Part shown: one piece after another, positions 1-10,870 of the stretch
How positions within the stretch are numbered: the first letter of the stretch is position 1
Layout of the letters: the number at the start of each line of letters is the position of its first letter
From: Rutpela maculata
Lineage: Eukaryota; Arthropoda; Insecta; Coleoptera; Cerambycidae
NCBI GenBank assembly: GCA_936432065.2
Contig: OW386290.2
Coordinates: forward strand, 132,478,677-132,542,676
Reading direction: 5' to 3'
DNA length: 64,000 nt
Translations under genes and position numbers: made by a program
Notes under the pieces: generated by a model
The model's input: the letters and a program-made list of their open reading frames with translations, nothing else
Databases searched by the model: none
What the model was told of the DNA's origin: nothing

Positions 1-2
1 CT

Positions 3-625
3 GATATTATAGATATAGCAGGTCAAAAAGTTATCTTAGCCCTTTATAGAGCAGAACCCGATCAGCATTCTTTGAATGAATTCCGGTACAAATGCTTCAT
101 TAAGTCAGTGGCAAAAAGTACATGTAACCTTGCATCGTTACCTCCTACTGAGTCTGCTGCACGCCAACACTCTTTTAGAACGTACTATCAAATTCAGCAG
201 TGGTATGAAAATATCAAAAGTCCTCAAAAAAAAAAAAAATGGTTTGTTTGCTATTACTACCAAAAACGAAGCTGCCCCACAAGAACTATTAAAAACAATA
301 ACAGCTTATTGCAAGTGTACAAAAGACTGCAAATCCGCGTGCGTACTTGTTGAAAAGCTGGACTATGTTTCGTTATTTGTTCTGGATATCAAGGACAATC
401 GTGTGGGGAAATGTCGAAATATATGTAGACGATTCAGATCAAGCCGAAGAAACCGAAGATAGGGTATTAGCTTTTTAGGAACACGATAAACACGAGGAGG
501 CTGAATCTGACAAAGACGATGCAGACGATAATGAAATCGACACTCGCAGTTTTATTGAAGCAAGGGACCATTTTGTAGATATACAGCACGGATGCGAAAG
601 GATGCTTAACTTCTCCCGCCCATAA
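3..625 (+). pseudogene. Decayed cysteine-cluster (CXC-like) gene, copy 1
   Basis: The frame opening at base 3 gives a conserved-looking stretch: YKCFIKSVAKSTCNL, SLPPTESAARQHSFRTYYQI and QQWYE. After a frameshift near the A-run at 228-239 comes a second frame, APQELLKTITAYCKC and TKDCKSAC. A third frame gives AGLCFVICSGYQGQSC and an acidic tail (DDSDQAEETED). The order is LPPT...RQH...QW, then CxC...C...AGL.C...C.G.Q..C, a family seen repeatedly in arthropod genomes, usually in transposon context. I know no function for it. At least two frameshifts and in-frame stops show it is dead. A second copy lies at 36060-36425. Confidence 0.5.
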
Positions 626-713
626 CTCCAAGAATATTAATGCTACATAAAAATGTGTCCCAAGCATTTCGATAGAGAATTTACTTATCTTTAAATTTGA
701 TAACCATCTTTTT

Positions 714-1520
714 TTGGTAGAACAAGAAACAGTAGTGCTAGTTAAACCTAAAGATGAATCGCAAAAAAGAAGTAGTACAACCCGAGAAATCATACAAGAG
801 AAAATTAATCCAACTTCAATAGGTGCCTGTGTATCCAGAATTAAGCATGTACGAGATGGGGCAGTGGCCATATGCTGTAGTGATAAAAAGTCAGGTGATA
901 ATATAGTAAAAGATGTGGAAAACAAACTTAGCGATGAATATGAAGTGAGTGTGGTAAAAAAGAGAAATCCTAGAATAAAAGTCTTAAATGTGAATAAAAA
1001 TGATGCAGCCAACGAGGAACAATTTGTTGAGAAAATAGTTTTTCAAAACAGAATAAAAACAGATAAGAAAATGTTGAAAATAAAAATGGTGTATAAGTAT
1101 GAAACCAAAAGTCAAAGAAACTATAATATTGTTTTAGAAGTAGATCCTAATACATATACTCAAATAAACCGAGCTCAAGTTTTACATATAGGTTGGAAGA
1201 ATTGTAAGTTTGTAGACTATATTAACGTTATTCAGTGCTATAAATGTTGTAAATTGGGACATATGGAAAAAGAATGTAAAAGTGATAAGCAGATATGTGC
1301 AAAATGTGCAAATGAACATAAAACTCAAGAATGTCCCACTGAAACTGAAAATAAAATATGCTCCAATTGTAAATATGCGGCGGAAACTTTACATATTCCA
1401 AATATAAAATATAATCACTCAGCCTTCGATAAACATGAATGTGAATCATACAAAAGAATATATAATAATCTAAGGAGTAGGATAGAATACCCAGAAATTT
1501 TTAATAACAACCAACCATAG
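714..1520 (+). CDS. LINE ORF1, gag-like protein with zinc knuckles
   Basis: About 268 codons without a stop; the true N terminus is uncertain because the first codons read through from a decayed region and the TTG start is only nominal. The C-terminal half carries three cysteine clusters: CYKCCKLGHMEKEC (CCHC), CAKCANEHKTQEC (CCHC) and CSNCKYAAETLH. These are typical of nucleic-acid-binding ORF1 proteins of Jockey/I/R1-type LINEs, which coat the element RNA. It is followed within 25 bp by ORF2. Confidence 0.7.
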   Translation: MVEQETVVLVKPKDESQKRSSTTREIIQEKINPTSIGACVSRIKHVRDGAVAICCSDKKSGDNIVKDVENKLSDEYEVSVVKKRNPRIKVLNVNKNDAANEEQFVEKIVFQNRIKTDKKMLKIKMVYKYETKSQRNYNIVLEVDPNTYTQINRAQVLHIGWKNCKFVDYINVIQCYKCCKLGHMEKECKSDKQICAKCANEHKTQECPTETENKICSNCKYAAETLHIPNIKYNHSAFDKHECESYKRIYNNLRSRIEYPEIFNNNQP

Positions 1521-1541
1521 CCATTAAAAAATAAAAATATT

Positions 1542-2248
1542 TTGTACCTGAACATTGAGAGCTTATTAGCACATAAAACAGAATTAGAATGGTCCATCAA
1601 TCAGTTGAAACCTATCATAGTATGTCTTACAGAAACACATATAACGGAAGAAATAGAAGCATCAGAAATTAATATTAAGGGCTACAGTCATGTATCAACA
1701 AATTCATCTAGTCGACATACAGGAGGAACGTTAATATACATTAAAGAGGAATATCGATTTAAGAACATTCTATCGGACAGTCTTTTTATGAATATGTGGA
1801 TAACAGGTATTGACATCACAATAGATCATAAAAGGTACATAATATTCAATTGCTACCACTCACCTAATGTCATTCAGATTTTTTGACAAAATTGGAAAAT
1901 ATCATTGCAGAGTGGACAACAGCCAACTGCGTACTTATAGTAATAGGTGATTTTAATATAAATATGTCACGAAAAACTTACTATTCAGAAAAATTAAATA
2001 CACTTATAAAAAACTGTGGACTAGTGCAAGTTATGGATAAATTTACAAGAGTAACTAACGAAAGCGGTACTATAATAGACTTGATTATTACAAATAACAA
2101 ACATTTAGAATTCGCAGTACATACTACTCCAAAAATCACGGATCATTCTATTATCACAATCAATTTAACTACTGAAAAAAATAAGCCAATCACTTCCAAG
2201 AAGAATATGAGAAATTACAATAACATGAATGAGATCCAGTTTCAGTGA
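1542..2248 (+). pseudogene. LINE ORF2 apurinic-type endonuclease domain (frameshifted)
   Basis: Two overlapping frames (to 1886 and from 1883) give the endonuclease/exonuclease/phosphatase fold in order: NIESLLAHKTELE, IIVCLTETHIT (catalytic ET), HTGGTLIYIKEE, then VIGDFNINMS (GDFN), SGTIIDLIITNN and KITDHSIITINL (DH). All catalytic blocks remain, separated by one frameshift in the NCYHSPN region. It nicks target DNA for target-primed reverse transcription. Confidence 0.72.
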
Positions 2249-2251
2249 GAT

Positions 2252-3143
2252 TTGAAAGATGAAGAATGGCTACCAGATTGTTCAGATACAAATAAGATAG
2301 CAGATACACTAACACACACAATAATTAATACGTTAAATAAACATGCACCTGAAAAAGAAATATGTATCTTTAATTCATATGGAAATAAAAATTGGTTCAA
2401 CAATGAGATAAAACAAGAAATAAAAGATAGAGATACACAATATAAGAGAGCAATAATAACAGGAGAAAACAGAGAATGGGAAGATTTCAAAAATAAAAGA
2501 AATGAAGTAGTAAAGTTAATTAGAGGACAAAAACAGAAATACTACGCAGAAAAGATAGAAGATGTAAAAAATGACCCTACCGAGCTATGGAAAACGCTAA
2601 AAACACTAGTCAAAGGAAACGTAAAAAATAAAAAAACTGGAATAATGTTTAACGAGACGTGAAAAAGATAAGGAAATAGCCGAGAAATTCAATAACTATT
2701 TTTTACAAAGTATTGAAGACATAACGCTTAATCTAAACAAAAGTAATAACTATGAGTACGTACTACAAAATATGGATAAACCCTCTAGTCAGTTGAGCAA
2801 TTTTAAAAAACTGAATTTCAGTGAATTAAAAACAATTGTCAGAAATTTAAACAACAAAAAAAGCAGTGTGGATGGGATAAACACTAAAATTTTAAAACTG
2901 TCCTTCGAAAGTATAGGAGATCGATTCTTACATGTAATAAATACTAGTATGGAAAAAGGCCCATTCCCCAAGTCATGGAAAACTACAACCGTAGTACCAA
3001 TTGAAAAGAAACCAAATTCAATACTATGCGAAGAACATCGACCTATAAGTATGGTACCATGTTATGAAAAATTGTTAGAATTAGCAGTAAATGAACAACT
3101 AGTGGGCTATGTAGAAAATAATAATATTTTATCTAGAGGCTGA
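2252..3143 (+). pseudogene. LINE ORF2 linker and N-terminal RT fragment
   Basis: Two frames (2252-2662 and 2772-3143) cover the linker (NKNWFNNEIKQEIKDRD) and the RT finger/palm start: KKSSVDGINTKILKLSF, FPKSWKTTTVVPIEKK, then EEHRPISMVPCYEKLLE. The sequence stops at NNILSRG*, just where the QSGFR motif would follow. The catalytic palm is missing. Confidence 0.65.
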
Positions 3144-3163
3144 ATATAAACAAGACAAAATAT

Positions 3164-3863
3164 ATGATTATAAAAAGTAAACATAATCCTTTTGATGTGA
3201 ATAACAATGTCGTTTTATCCATCAATGATAGTGACCTCGAAAAAGTTTCAGAAATTAAATATTTAGGAATGATAATCGATCAAAACTTAACTTTCAGTAG
3301 GCATGCAGAATTCATAAGAAATAAGGTTGCGAAGAAGATAAATTTTTTAGGAAGAATTGGAAAAAATCTAAATCAGTGTACCAAAAGAACAATATATAAT
3401 TCAATAATCCATTCTCATTTCCACTATTGCTCAACAATAATATTCCTCTTCAATGATTCTGAATTCAGTGTTTTGCAAAAAAAACAAAATCAAGCCTTAA
3501 GAATAATCTTACAATGCAACAGACATACAAATATTAAGCGAATGTTGGACACTGTTGGAGTCCTAAGTGTTAAACAAACTGATATTAAATACTATGACTT
3601 TTATCTATAAAATCTTAAACGGTTTCTTACCAGATTATCTACTAGAGCACTGTACTTTTGTTAGAGACATTCACCATCATGATACTCGTAATCAAAATAA
3701 TTTTTACATAACAACGGTTAGAACAAACTATTGTCAAAATGATTTATTCCATAATGGTTTAAAAATGTATAATAATTTACCAGACAATGTAAAAGATAGT
3801 GCAAGTATGACGTCTTTTAAAAAAAATTGTAAAATACACGTCTGCAATAACATAGAAATTTAA
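3164..3863 (+). pseudogene. LINE ORF2 C-terminal region (two frames)
   Basis: Frames 3164-3610 and 3567-3863 encode the post-RT thumb region: VSEIKYLGMIIDQNLTFSRH, YNSIIHSHFHYCSTI, QNQALRIILQC, HDTRNQNNFYITTVRTN and FHNGLKMYNNLPDNVKD. These are standard Jockey/CR1-type C-terminal motifs. One frameshift lies near 3570-3610. A short 3' UTR and TTA-repeat tail follow. Confidence 0.68.
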
Positions 3864-3975
3864 GATGTGATGTGTCCTTTAAATTATGTATTTATTTGTA
3901 TATTTATATATTTTTATACTATTTTTTAGCTTTGCTAATAATAAAGGATTATTATTATTATTATTATTATATAGA

Positions 3976-4439
3976 ACCATTCAGAACCGAGATATGGACA
4001 AAAAAATGATTTTTAAGCGATATTCCTCCAAAATTGGGGGTGTTCCGAGGGGCGGGTGAGGGGGGAAAATTAGTATGTCTAAAAGAGGCTTATAATGAAC
4101 TGGTTCCAACAGTAAAATCTTTTGTACAATTTAAAACGATGTTAATTTACTTGACTGGCCTATATTATCAATATTATCAATGGTCCACCCTGTATGTGGC
4201 ACCATCTAGAAATAATTCCTACAACAAACTATGTGATGTTTAATGATGTTAAAAGTACGTCAAACCGACATAATAAACCGGCTTAAAAATTTCGCTAAAA
4301 AAATATTACAGATACGTTGATTCATCGTTGACCAAAAATCACCCAAAAAAGAAGACAATATGATAGGTTTCACCATGTAAGTGGTACCTTTGGGCGTATA
4401 AAATAAGAATATCAAAAGTACGACTATCTTTGCACTCAC
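3976..4439. other. Intron remainder left of exon 12
   Basis: Begins just after the LINE tail and ends at the exon-12 donor. A G-rich patch (GGGTGTTCCGAGGGGCGGGTGAGGGG near 4038) is the only notable composition. The 69-codon frame at 4034-4243 resembles nothing known. The segment 4260-4439 is read through by the exon-12 frame but lies beyond the donor. No gene seen. Confidence 0.5.
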
Positions 4440-7274
4440 CAAAATCATCCTGTTGTGTTCCATTTCTCGCAACTTCGCCTCCAATTCAACCTTCTTCTCC
4501 ATCGAAAACTCCCGCAATTCCTTCTCTGTTTTCATCAACTCCTGAATCTTACCTTCCAAATTCTTCCTGTTCTGAATTTCCAAATTCAACATGTCCTTCG
4601 TGTATTTGAAATCGGTTTCTATTTCTTCCTTCGCCTGTTTCAGCTGCTTAACCTCCGTCATTAACCTGTTATTTTCTTCAAGAAGCCCTTCCACGTCTTT
4701 CTGTAACCGCCTCAACTCTATCGCTTCCTTGCTGGGCTGTGCCATATATTCTGTTGAATCTGTTTTAGAGGTGCTACTTGAACTCGCAGTTTTCTTTTTA
4801 AACGCTTCCAATTCATGTTCAAGCTGTTTACAAGCAGCCTTCTCCTCACTCAATAACCTTCTAAAACCCTCCTCACTGTCGAGAACTGTGTCGAGTTGAA
4901 TTCTCAGTTGCTGTATTAATTTTGCGTCTTCAGCTTCAGTCTGGTGCAAGGTTAAACGTTCCTTTTCTAGGGAGATTTTCAGCTCATTGTTGAATGACTG
5001 CAAAGAAGCACATTTTCTTTCCAGTTCGATAATCTCATTTCTCAGTTGTTCTTGCTTATGGGCTAATTGGTTTTTCGACGATTTTTCCTTGGCTAGGGCC
5101 TTCTTGTATATTTCCACATCCTGGCTTTCGGAAATAGAGCTTAGGCTTTGATCGCTCACAGCAGATATTATATTCGAGTCGATCTGCGCGGAATAATCCA
5201 ATTCCCTTCTCAGTTGGTCGGTTATCTCATCCACGGAATTGGTCATGACAGTGTTCTTTTTCGTCATCTCGTACTGCATCAGCTGCGCTTTGAGATCGTG
5301 AATTGCCTCGAGCAGCTCGGAAGTTTTCTTCTGCTCCTCTTTCAGCTTGTTACCCAAATCAATGATGTTTCCGGTCTCCTTGAGTTTGGTCTGTATCGTT
5401 ACTAAGTTCACATGCAACTTGTGGCTGTCCTCTGATATTTGATTGATGATTTTGTCCTTTTCGTTCAATAGCTCCTGCAGGTGCACCCTTTCCTTGGAGA
5501 GTTCATCTATTTTAGCATCTTTTTGTTTGATGTCCTCCATGAGCCTGCCATTCGCTACTCGCGTCTCTCCTTGTTCCAATCCCTTGATTTTATCCTCTAG
5601 CCCTTCCAGGTCGTTTTGGTATCTTCTCGCGTCCTCGTTCGCGATTTCAATCTCGCAGTCCCGATCGGCTACTATCTCTTTTTGCTTCTTTACCTCCTTC
5701 TCCAATTCCCCAAGAGCTCTCTCCTGTTTCTGAATAACGTCTTCGAGCTCCTTTATGGCTTTTCTCTTCTTGGTAACTTTCTCTTTCAGATTGTTCATTT
5801 CTGACATGACTGTTTCCATCTGGGCCGCGTTGTTTTGCATTTCTTTTCTAAGCTTGGCGTTCTCCTCGTTTGTTTCCTTGAGTTTCGCTTCCAGAGACCT
5901 GTAGCTATTTTTTAATCTGTCCAATCTGTTTTGTAGATATTCTTTCTCGGTCTGCAAGGAAATCGCCTCCATATTTTTGTCCATCAGGTCTTTCTTTAGA
6001 CTGTCCAGTTCTTCACTGTTGTTGCTTTGCAAGGATAGATGGAGCCTATCGATTTCGCTGTTCTTTTCTTTGATGACGTTGTCCAAGTTCTTGAAGCTGT
6101 CTTGTTTTAGGCTGCTCAAAGCGCGTTCTAAATCCTGCTTTTCGCGTGTTAATTTCACGCACATTTCATCCTTCCTGGTCGAGTCTAATTCTAAAATTTC
6201 GATTCTCTTCTCCTTCTCTGATAGTTGAAGCTTTTTCTCTGCTAGTTCGACCCCCAAATTCTTCTCGCTGACACGGAGTGCTTGCTGCTCCTTCTCAAAG
6301 GTCTGTGTGGCATTTGTAAGAGCTTTTTCCGTTTCCTCTAAGGACAGCTGAAGCTTTGCGATTTTCTCTTCCAGGGTACTCAGCTGATTTAACCGTTCCC
6401 TGTACTCCTCAAAAGCATTTTCTTTGGATTCCAGTTCCTTTCTTAGGGTAGCGATTTCTTTTCTCAATCCGTCTTCCTCTTCCTCAAAGTGAACGCGTTT
6501 CTCGGTGGAATTAGGCTTGGTCAAAGGTGCCAGGGCATAGTACTGTAAATTTGGAGGCCCAACTCCCTCAATACTGGATATCTCGGGGTTGGAGGTGCTG
6601 TCACTGAGAACAGTTAAGTTGGGGAATCGTTTGAATATAAATTCTATATTCTTACTTTCATTTCGGCTGTCAGCTTTGCGTACCTGTTCAGCATGACTCA
6701 GCTCAAGAATGCTGAGTACTTCTTCTATCGAAGTACCGTTCTTCTTCAGGTTTGACAACACTTGCAGATCACGCCTGTCTAAGTTCAGCGACGTATAGGA
6801 CTCCAATAGCTTCTCGGATTCGGCTAGCTTTTCCCTCAACTTTTCTAAATCGATATTCTTGTCGGATATAATATTCTCTACTAGGTTAGGAACTATTTGT
6901 GCCTCGTTGTTGATTTTTGTTTTCAACTGCACGTTTTCAGCACGTAACATTTCCAGCTCTTTCTGCATCGCAAACAACAGCTCCTCCTCTCTGGTTGAGG
7001 TCATTTCATCTTGCATCGTTTTCAGGCGCTGTTGAGCATCGGTGAGCGCCGTCATATGGTGACTGATCACCTTGTCTTTGCTTTGTAATTTTTCGCGCAG
7101 TGAAACAATCTCATTCTGCAAGTCATAGATTTTCAATTCCAGTGACGTATTTGTCTGTTTTTCTATGTGATCAGCCCGAATTCTCTGCTCATCGAGCCTT
7201 ATTTGGAAATCAGAGATCAAGACCAGTTGCTCTTGCACTTGTTTCTTCATGAACTCCTTCTCTCCATTAGACTC
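4440..7274 (-). CDS. Plp: Plp exon 12 of window (large coiled-coil exon)
   Basis: The acceptor is ATTTTTTTTAG|GAGTCT at 7274; the donor is ATTTTG|GTGAGT at 4440. It is 945 codons, phase 0 at both ends. Coiled coil from EKEFMKKQVQEQLVLISDFQ onward, broken once at about exon residues 220-268 by a Pro/Ser-rich linker (SDSTSNPEISSIEGVGPP and LAPLTKPNSTEKRVHFEEEE). Further Ser-rich breaks are SDQSLSSISESQDVE and SSSSTSKTDSTEY. It ends KLREMEHNRMIL. Reading on past the donor adds about 59 codons with a hydrophobic patch before a stop, which I take as intron. No PACT domain is present, so more exons must lie left of the window. Confidence 0.85.
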
Positions 7275-7431
7275 CTAAAAAAAATAAATGTAGATTACAT
7301 AAATTGATACTTTGCTTCTATTTTATACTTTTTTTTTCTTTATTTTATTTGCTTTCCCTTGTTTCCTTTACTTTGTCAATGAGAATTAGATTTCTCATGG
7401 ACAATAGAATATATCTTGGTTTCATATTTAC

Positions 7432-7596
7432 CTCTAACTCATTTTTCAAACCGAAAATCTGCATTTCTAGATCTCGGATACGCTTTATCGCCGCATCCTC
7501 CGCTCTAGAGTGTCGAATCAGCTTTTCTTTAAGTCTGGCCAACTGTTGCAGAGGCACCTCGCATTCCTCCATCATATTGGGGCTGGAGGGTCGTAC
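7432..7596 (-). CDS. Plp: Plp exon 11 of window
   Basis: A 55-codon phase-0 exon. The acceptor is ATCAATTTTAG|GTACGA and the donor is TTAGAG|GTAAAT. It encodes VRPSSPNMMEECEVPLQQLA and then RLKEKLIRHSRAEDAAIKRI, RDLEMQIFGLKNELE. The joined Ser/Pro-rich turn (exon 10 end plus SPNMMEE) followed by a basic helix looks strongly conserved. The donor lacks +5G but keeps GTAAAT. Confidence 0.8.
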
Positions 7597-7656
7597 CTAA
7601 AATTGATTACAATGACTTTCGTTTCTGATGTTTTACAAAGACAAGGTGGGGCTTAC

Positions 7657-7767
7657 CAAGTCCCTGGCGGAAATATCTTCAGAAGGAGAACTGCAGTTCG
7701 TTTCTGTTGAATGCAACACTTCCAATTCTCTAGTCCGTTTGTCCAACGATTCTTCAATTTCGAAAAG
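7657..7767 (-). CDS. Plp: Plp exon 10 of window (short)
   Basis: A 37-codon phase-0 exon. The acceptor is TTTCTTTCAG|CTTTTC and the donor is GACTTG|GTAAGC. It encodes LFEIEESLDKRTRELEVLHS and then a Ser-rich turn TETNCSSPSEDISARDL. The longest ATG-initiated frame overlapping it is the wrong frame. The coding frame is recognisable only by its splice sites and the helical sequence. Confidence 0.78.
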
Positions 7768-8021
7768 CTGAAAGAAATTACATTTGCAAGTTCAATTAAA
7801 ACTATGCGAGTTTTCTTGAAAAGAACAAAATTACAAGAAGTCAAAAAAAATTCTGAAAGTTCTTGGCTTAGGTTAATTTTTATCTATCCCCTGATGATGC
7901 CAACTCGGATGGCAAGATTAGTGGCAAGGGGGGTTTGATTTGCATGAAAACTGTTTTAATGTTGGTGCCGTGCCGATGAACCCAAAATAATTTAATTTTT
8001 GGCTTAAAATGAACATCTTAC

Positions 8022-8408
8022 CTGTATTCCGATCTGTTTAAGGACACCCTCACCGCCTGCCAGTTCCGAGGTCACCCTCGTCTGCTGCAACTCGGTCTCC
8101 AAGCTGTCGATGTGTCTACGCAATTCGTGTATATCTGAAACGTCTTTAAATGAGTCGTTTTGCCTTAAATCATTAATGGACCTGTCTTGTTGATCGACTA
8201 TACTTTCTAGTTTCTGAATGGCGAGCATGCATTCCCCGATCTCCTTGGATTTCGTTTCGGTTTGAACTTCGAGGTCGCGGATTATTTCACGGAGGACTTT
8301 GATCTTATCTACCGCCTCGTTACGTTCTGTCTCTAGCTCTTTGCATTTTTTCGATTCCTCGGTGTGGAGTCGCGTCATCTCCTGGAGTTGCTGTTCCAGT
8401 TGTTCGAC
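8022..8408 (-). CDS. Plp: Plp exon 9 of window
   Basis: The acceptor is CCTCATCCAG|GTCGAA at 8408; the donor is ATACAG|GTAAGA at 8022. Exactly 129 codons in phase 0. It starts VEQLEQQLQEMTRLHTEESK, continues CKELETERNEAVDKIKVLR and EIIRDLEVQTETKSKEIGE, with a second helix (LAIQKLESIVDQQDRSINDL), and ends GGEGVLKQIGIQ. Joined to exon 8 it gives SAE|VEQLEQQ, matching the AKAP9-type order. Confidence 0.83.
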
Positions 8409-9648
8409 CTGGATGAGGGTAAGAAAAAAGTATTTTAAAAGTATTCTCTAATTCAGCTTTGTGAAAATAACTGATTTAATTCCGAGGTTCAGGAATTTTC
8501 AAAAATTGTGAAATTTAGTGGGGGCGTTATTTTCGTTATATTTGGAAGACAAATTCAAAGCACCAACACATTGCAAAAAAAAAATACTAAACTTTGATTA
8601 TTTGGATGTGATATGAAAACGGCAGTGATGTCATGAAGATAATTAGCTGGTGAATTTATATGCAGAACAAAAGAAAAGAAACAATTTGCAACGAAGGAGG
8701 TATAAACTCATCTGACAAGAGCTAAGTAGACATTTAGCTAACAGTGTTTAGTATATAAAGAAGAGAGAAAGACTAGGCTTGCTGTACTTAACTTTGCTGT
8801 ACTTAACCAGAGAACTTATACCACAGAGAAGCGACAGCAAGGCTTCCCACGTGTAACGTGGCATGTGCCAAATAAGTTGTGTAATTGTCAGTTCCACATG
8901 TTTACATTGCGTCAAAGACGACCCAACCACCATTGGTCTAATTCTCTGGGTTAGAGAACAGAGCACCAGTGGTGTGACCCTTGCTCTGAAAGTTACCGTC
9001 AATCGGGGATATATCTAGTTACTTCTAAAGATTTTTTTGAATATTTCAAGAACGAATCTGCATAATTTAAATCTTATTAAGCACGTTGATAGAGGTATAT
9101 TTAGGGAACTTATTTTAAAGTAAAAAAAGTAAATTAAGGTCACCAATATGTTTTTTTATTATTTTTTAAATGTGTCCGATATAACCTGTGGTTTCGGGAT
9201 ATATAAGAAAATTGTATTTTTCCATTTAAAATGTGTGTATTTTAACATCTTTGCGATATAGAATTTATTACACACCCGTTATCGGATAACTTTGTAGGTA
9301 AATGCTATTAAAAATTGACTGAGAGGGAGGTTCCTTTAATATGAAAGAAATAACTTTAAATTTAAAATATATTTTATTTTAACACATGTACAAATAGAGG
9401 TAAAAATCAATAAACCAAAACCACAAAGAAATAAAAAAATTAATTTATTTATGCCTTCGGGGAATGATTTTGCGGCGTCCGATATAAACAAATAGCCATC
9501 CTTTTTAGCTACTGTAACACGATAATGACCAAAATACAACTACTTGTGCTACTTGGAAGTGCATATAAGCACACATGACTGTATTTATTCTATTCTTCTT
9601 CTTCTCTCCTTTGTGAGTATTTAATGAAATTTAATGTAATTTCTTTTC
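8409..9648. other. Intron start between exons 9 and 8, no gene recognised
   Basis: This is the first 1.2 kb of the 17.4-kb intron. An 8690-9000 patch of higher GC contains repeated TTGCTGTACTTAAC and may be an old short repeat. Frames at 8748-9002 and 9336-9539 show no known motifs. Nothing supports a gene. Confidence 0.4.
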
Positions 9649-10870
9649 AAAGGACCCCGCACAAAATAAACAGAAAAAATTACACAGTCGTTTAAGCTAA
9701 AACCAGCTGAAATGTATTCGAATATGAGTAAGCTATCTTGTGATGACCTTGATTTTGACCTCTAGCTACATTGTCAAGGTCATTTGAAGATAAACTCGTT
9801 TTGTTCCAATAAAACCCATATTTTTCACCTTGGATTATGAAGAAACGCATGATCTCACTGTAGAATATTAATCTTTCAAGGAAAAGTTGTAGTGGGGGGA
9901 GGGGTTAAAATTGACCCATGAAGGTCATCTGAAAGTCCAATAAGTTATTGTTAAAAAGTCACCGTTAGCTTGGAAATCAAGATTTGGTGAAAACTTATCC
10001 AGATAAAAGTCGTAGGAAATCAAATAAACTAACTTGTGGTGACCTTGACTTTTACTTTGACGTATAGTTTTAAGATTATTTATTGTAGGATGAATTATTT
10101 TATTTTAAGTACAACCCGTTCCTAGCGTTACCCAGAGTCAACGGCGTGGACGTGACGGGTATTTGACTCCTTTTTTTGTTTTTTTTTTCTTTTATTTTAT
10201 TGAAGTTTATTAATGTAAATGATCGATTATTTCAATCTGATTTATGTCCATAGCTACGTTTTGAACTGACTGTAGGACTTGCAGTGGGTCAATTTTACCC
10301 CCGTCCCCTGTACAACTTTTCCTTGAAAGATTAATATTCTACAGTGAAATCGTGCGTTTGTTCATAATCCAAGGTGAAAAATATGGGTTTTATTGAAACA
10401 AAACGAGTTTACCTCCAAATGACCTTGACAATGTACCTAGAGGTCAAAATCAAGGTCATCACAAGATAGCTTACTCATATTCCTACAACTTTTGTTTTGA
10501 TCGATTTCTTCAAAATCTCAACACTGAGTTAGTATAGCATTCAGAAAATTGAAAACGCTCATCATTACTTAAACTTCAAGCGTCTGTAACTTGAAATCAA
10601 TAGATTTTTGGACCTGGGGTACATAAGAACTTTTATTCGGAATGATCTAACGAATACATTTCAGCTGGTTTTAGCTCAAACGACTGTAATTTTTTCTGTG
10701 TATTTTGATCATTATTTGACCTTCAAGCGTCCGTAACTTGAAATCTATGGATTTTTTGGACCTGTTGTACATAAGAACTTTTATTCGGAACGGTCTAACG
10801 AATACATTCCATCTGGTTTTAGTTCAAACGACTGTGTAATTTTTTCTGTGTATTTTGTGCGGGGTCCTTT
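9649..10870. mobile_element. Fold-back DNA element 1 (ends AAAGGACCCC/GGGGTCCTTT)
   Basis: The left end AAAGGACCCCGCACAAAATA is mirrored at the right by TATTTTGTGCGGGGTCCTTT. The arms pair over several hundred bases: for example GATGACCTTGATTTTGACCTC (9742) against GAGGTCAAAATCAAGGTCATC (10440), and TTTCACCTTGGATTATGAA against TTCATAATCCAAGGTGAAA. The right arm carries a roughly 150-bp segment twice in tandem (about 10570-10715 and 10722-10855), ending in GTTTTAG(C/T)TCAAACGACTGT. No transposase frame, so it is a non-autonomous fold-back element. A second element with the same ends lies at 17634. Confidence 0.75.

Larger units (their letters stand above)
626..3975 (+). mobile_element. Non-LTR retrotransposon (Jockey-like), ORF1 and ORF2, internally deleted
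   Basis: Order is zinc-knuckle ORF1 (to 1520), endonuclease, reverse transcriptase, C-terminal region, then a 3' tail of TTA repeats (about 3950-3971) following an AATAAAGG signal. ORF2 is broken by frameshifts or stops near 1886, 2248, 2662 and 3143. The RT segment jumps from the finger region (EEHRPISMVPCYEKLLELAV) to the post-catalytic KTKYMIIKSK at about 3155, so the F/YADD catalytic block is absent. It cannot be autonomous. It sits in an intron, antisense to the host gene. The 5' end probably abuts the cysteine-cluster relic. Confidence 0.75.

Noticed and set aside
467..1012. 181-codon minus-strand frame
   Set aside because: Antisense of the LINE ORF1 region; Phe/Ser-rich shadow without motifs.
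4455..6228. Plus-strand frames over the big exon
   Set aside because: Antisense shadows of the coiled-coil exon, Ser/Phe/Leu-rich as expected from reversed Glu/Lys codons.
7653..7844. 63-codon minus frame as coding
   Set aside because: Wrong frame; the spliced exon 7767-7657 in another frame continues the coiled coil with correct phases.
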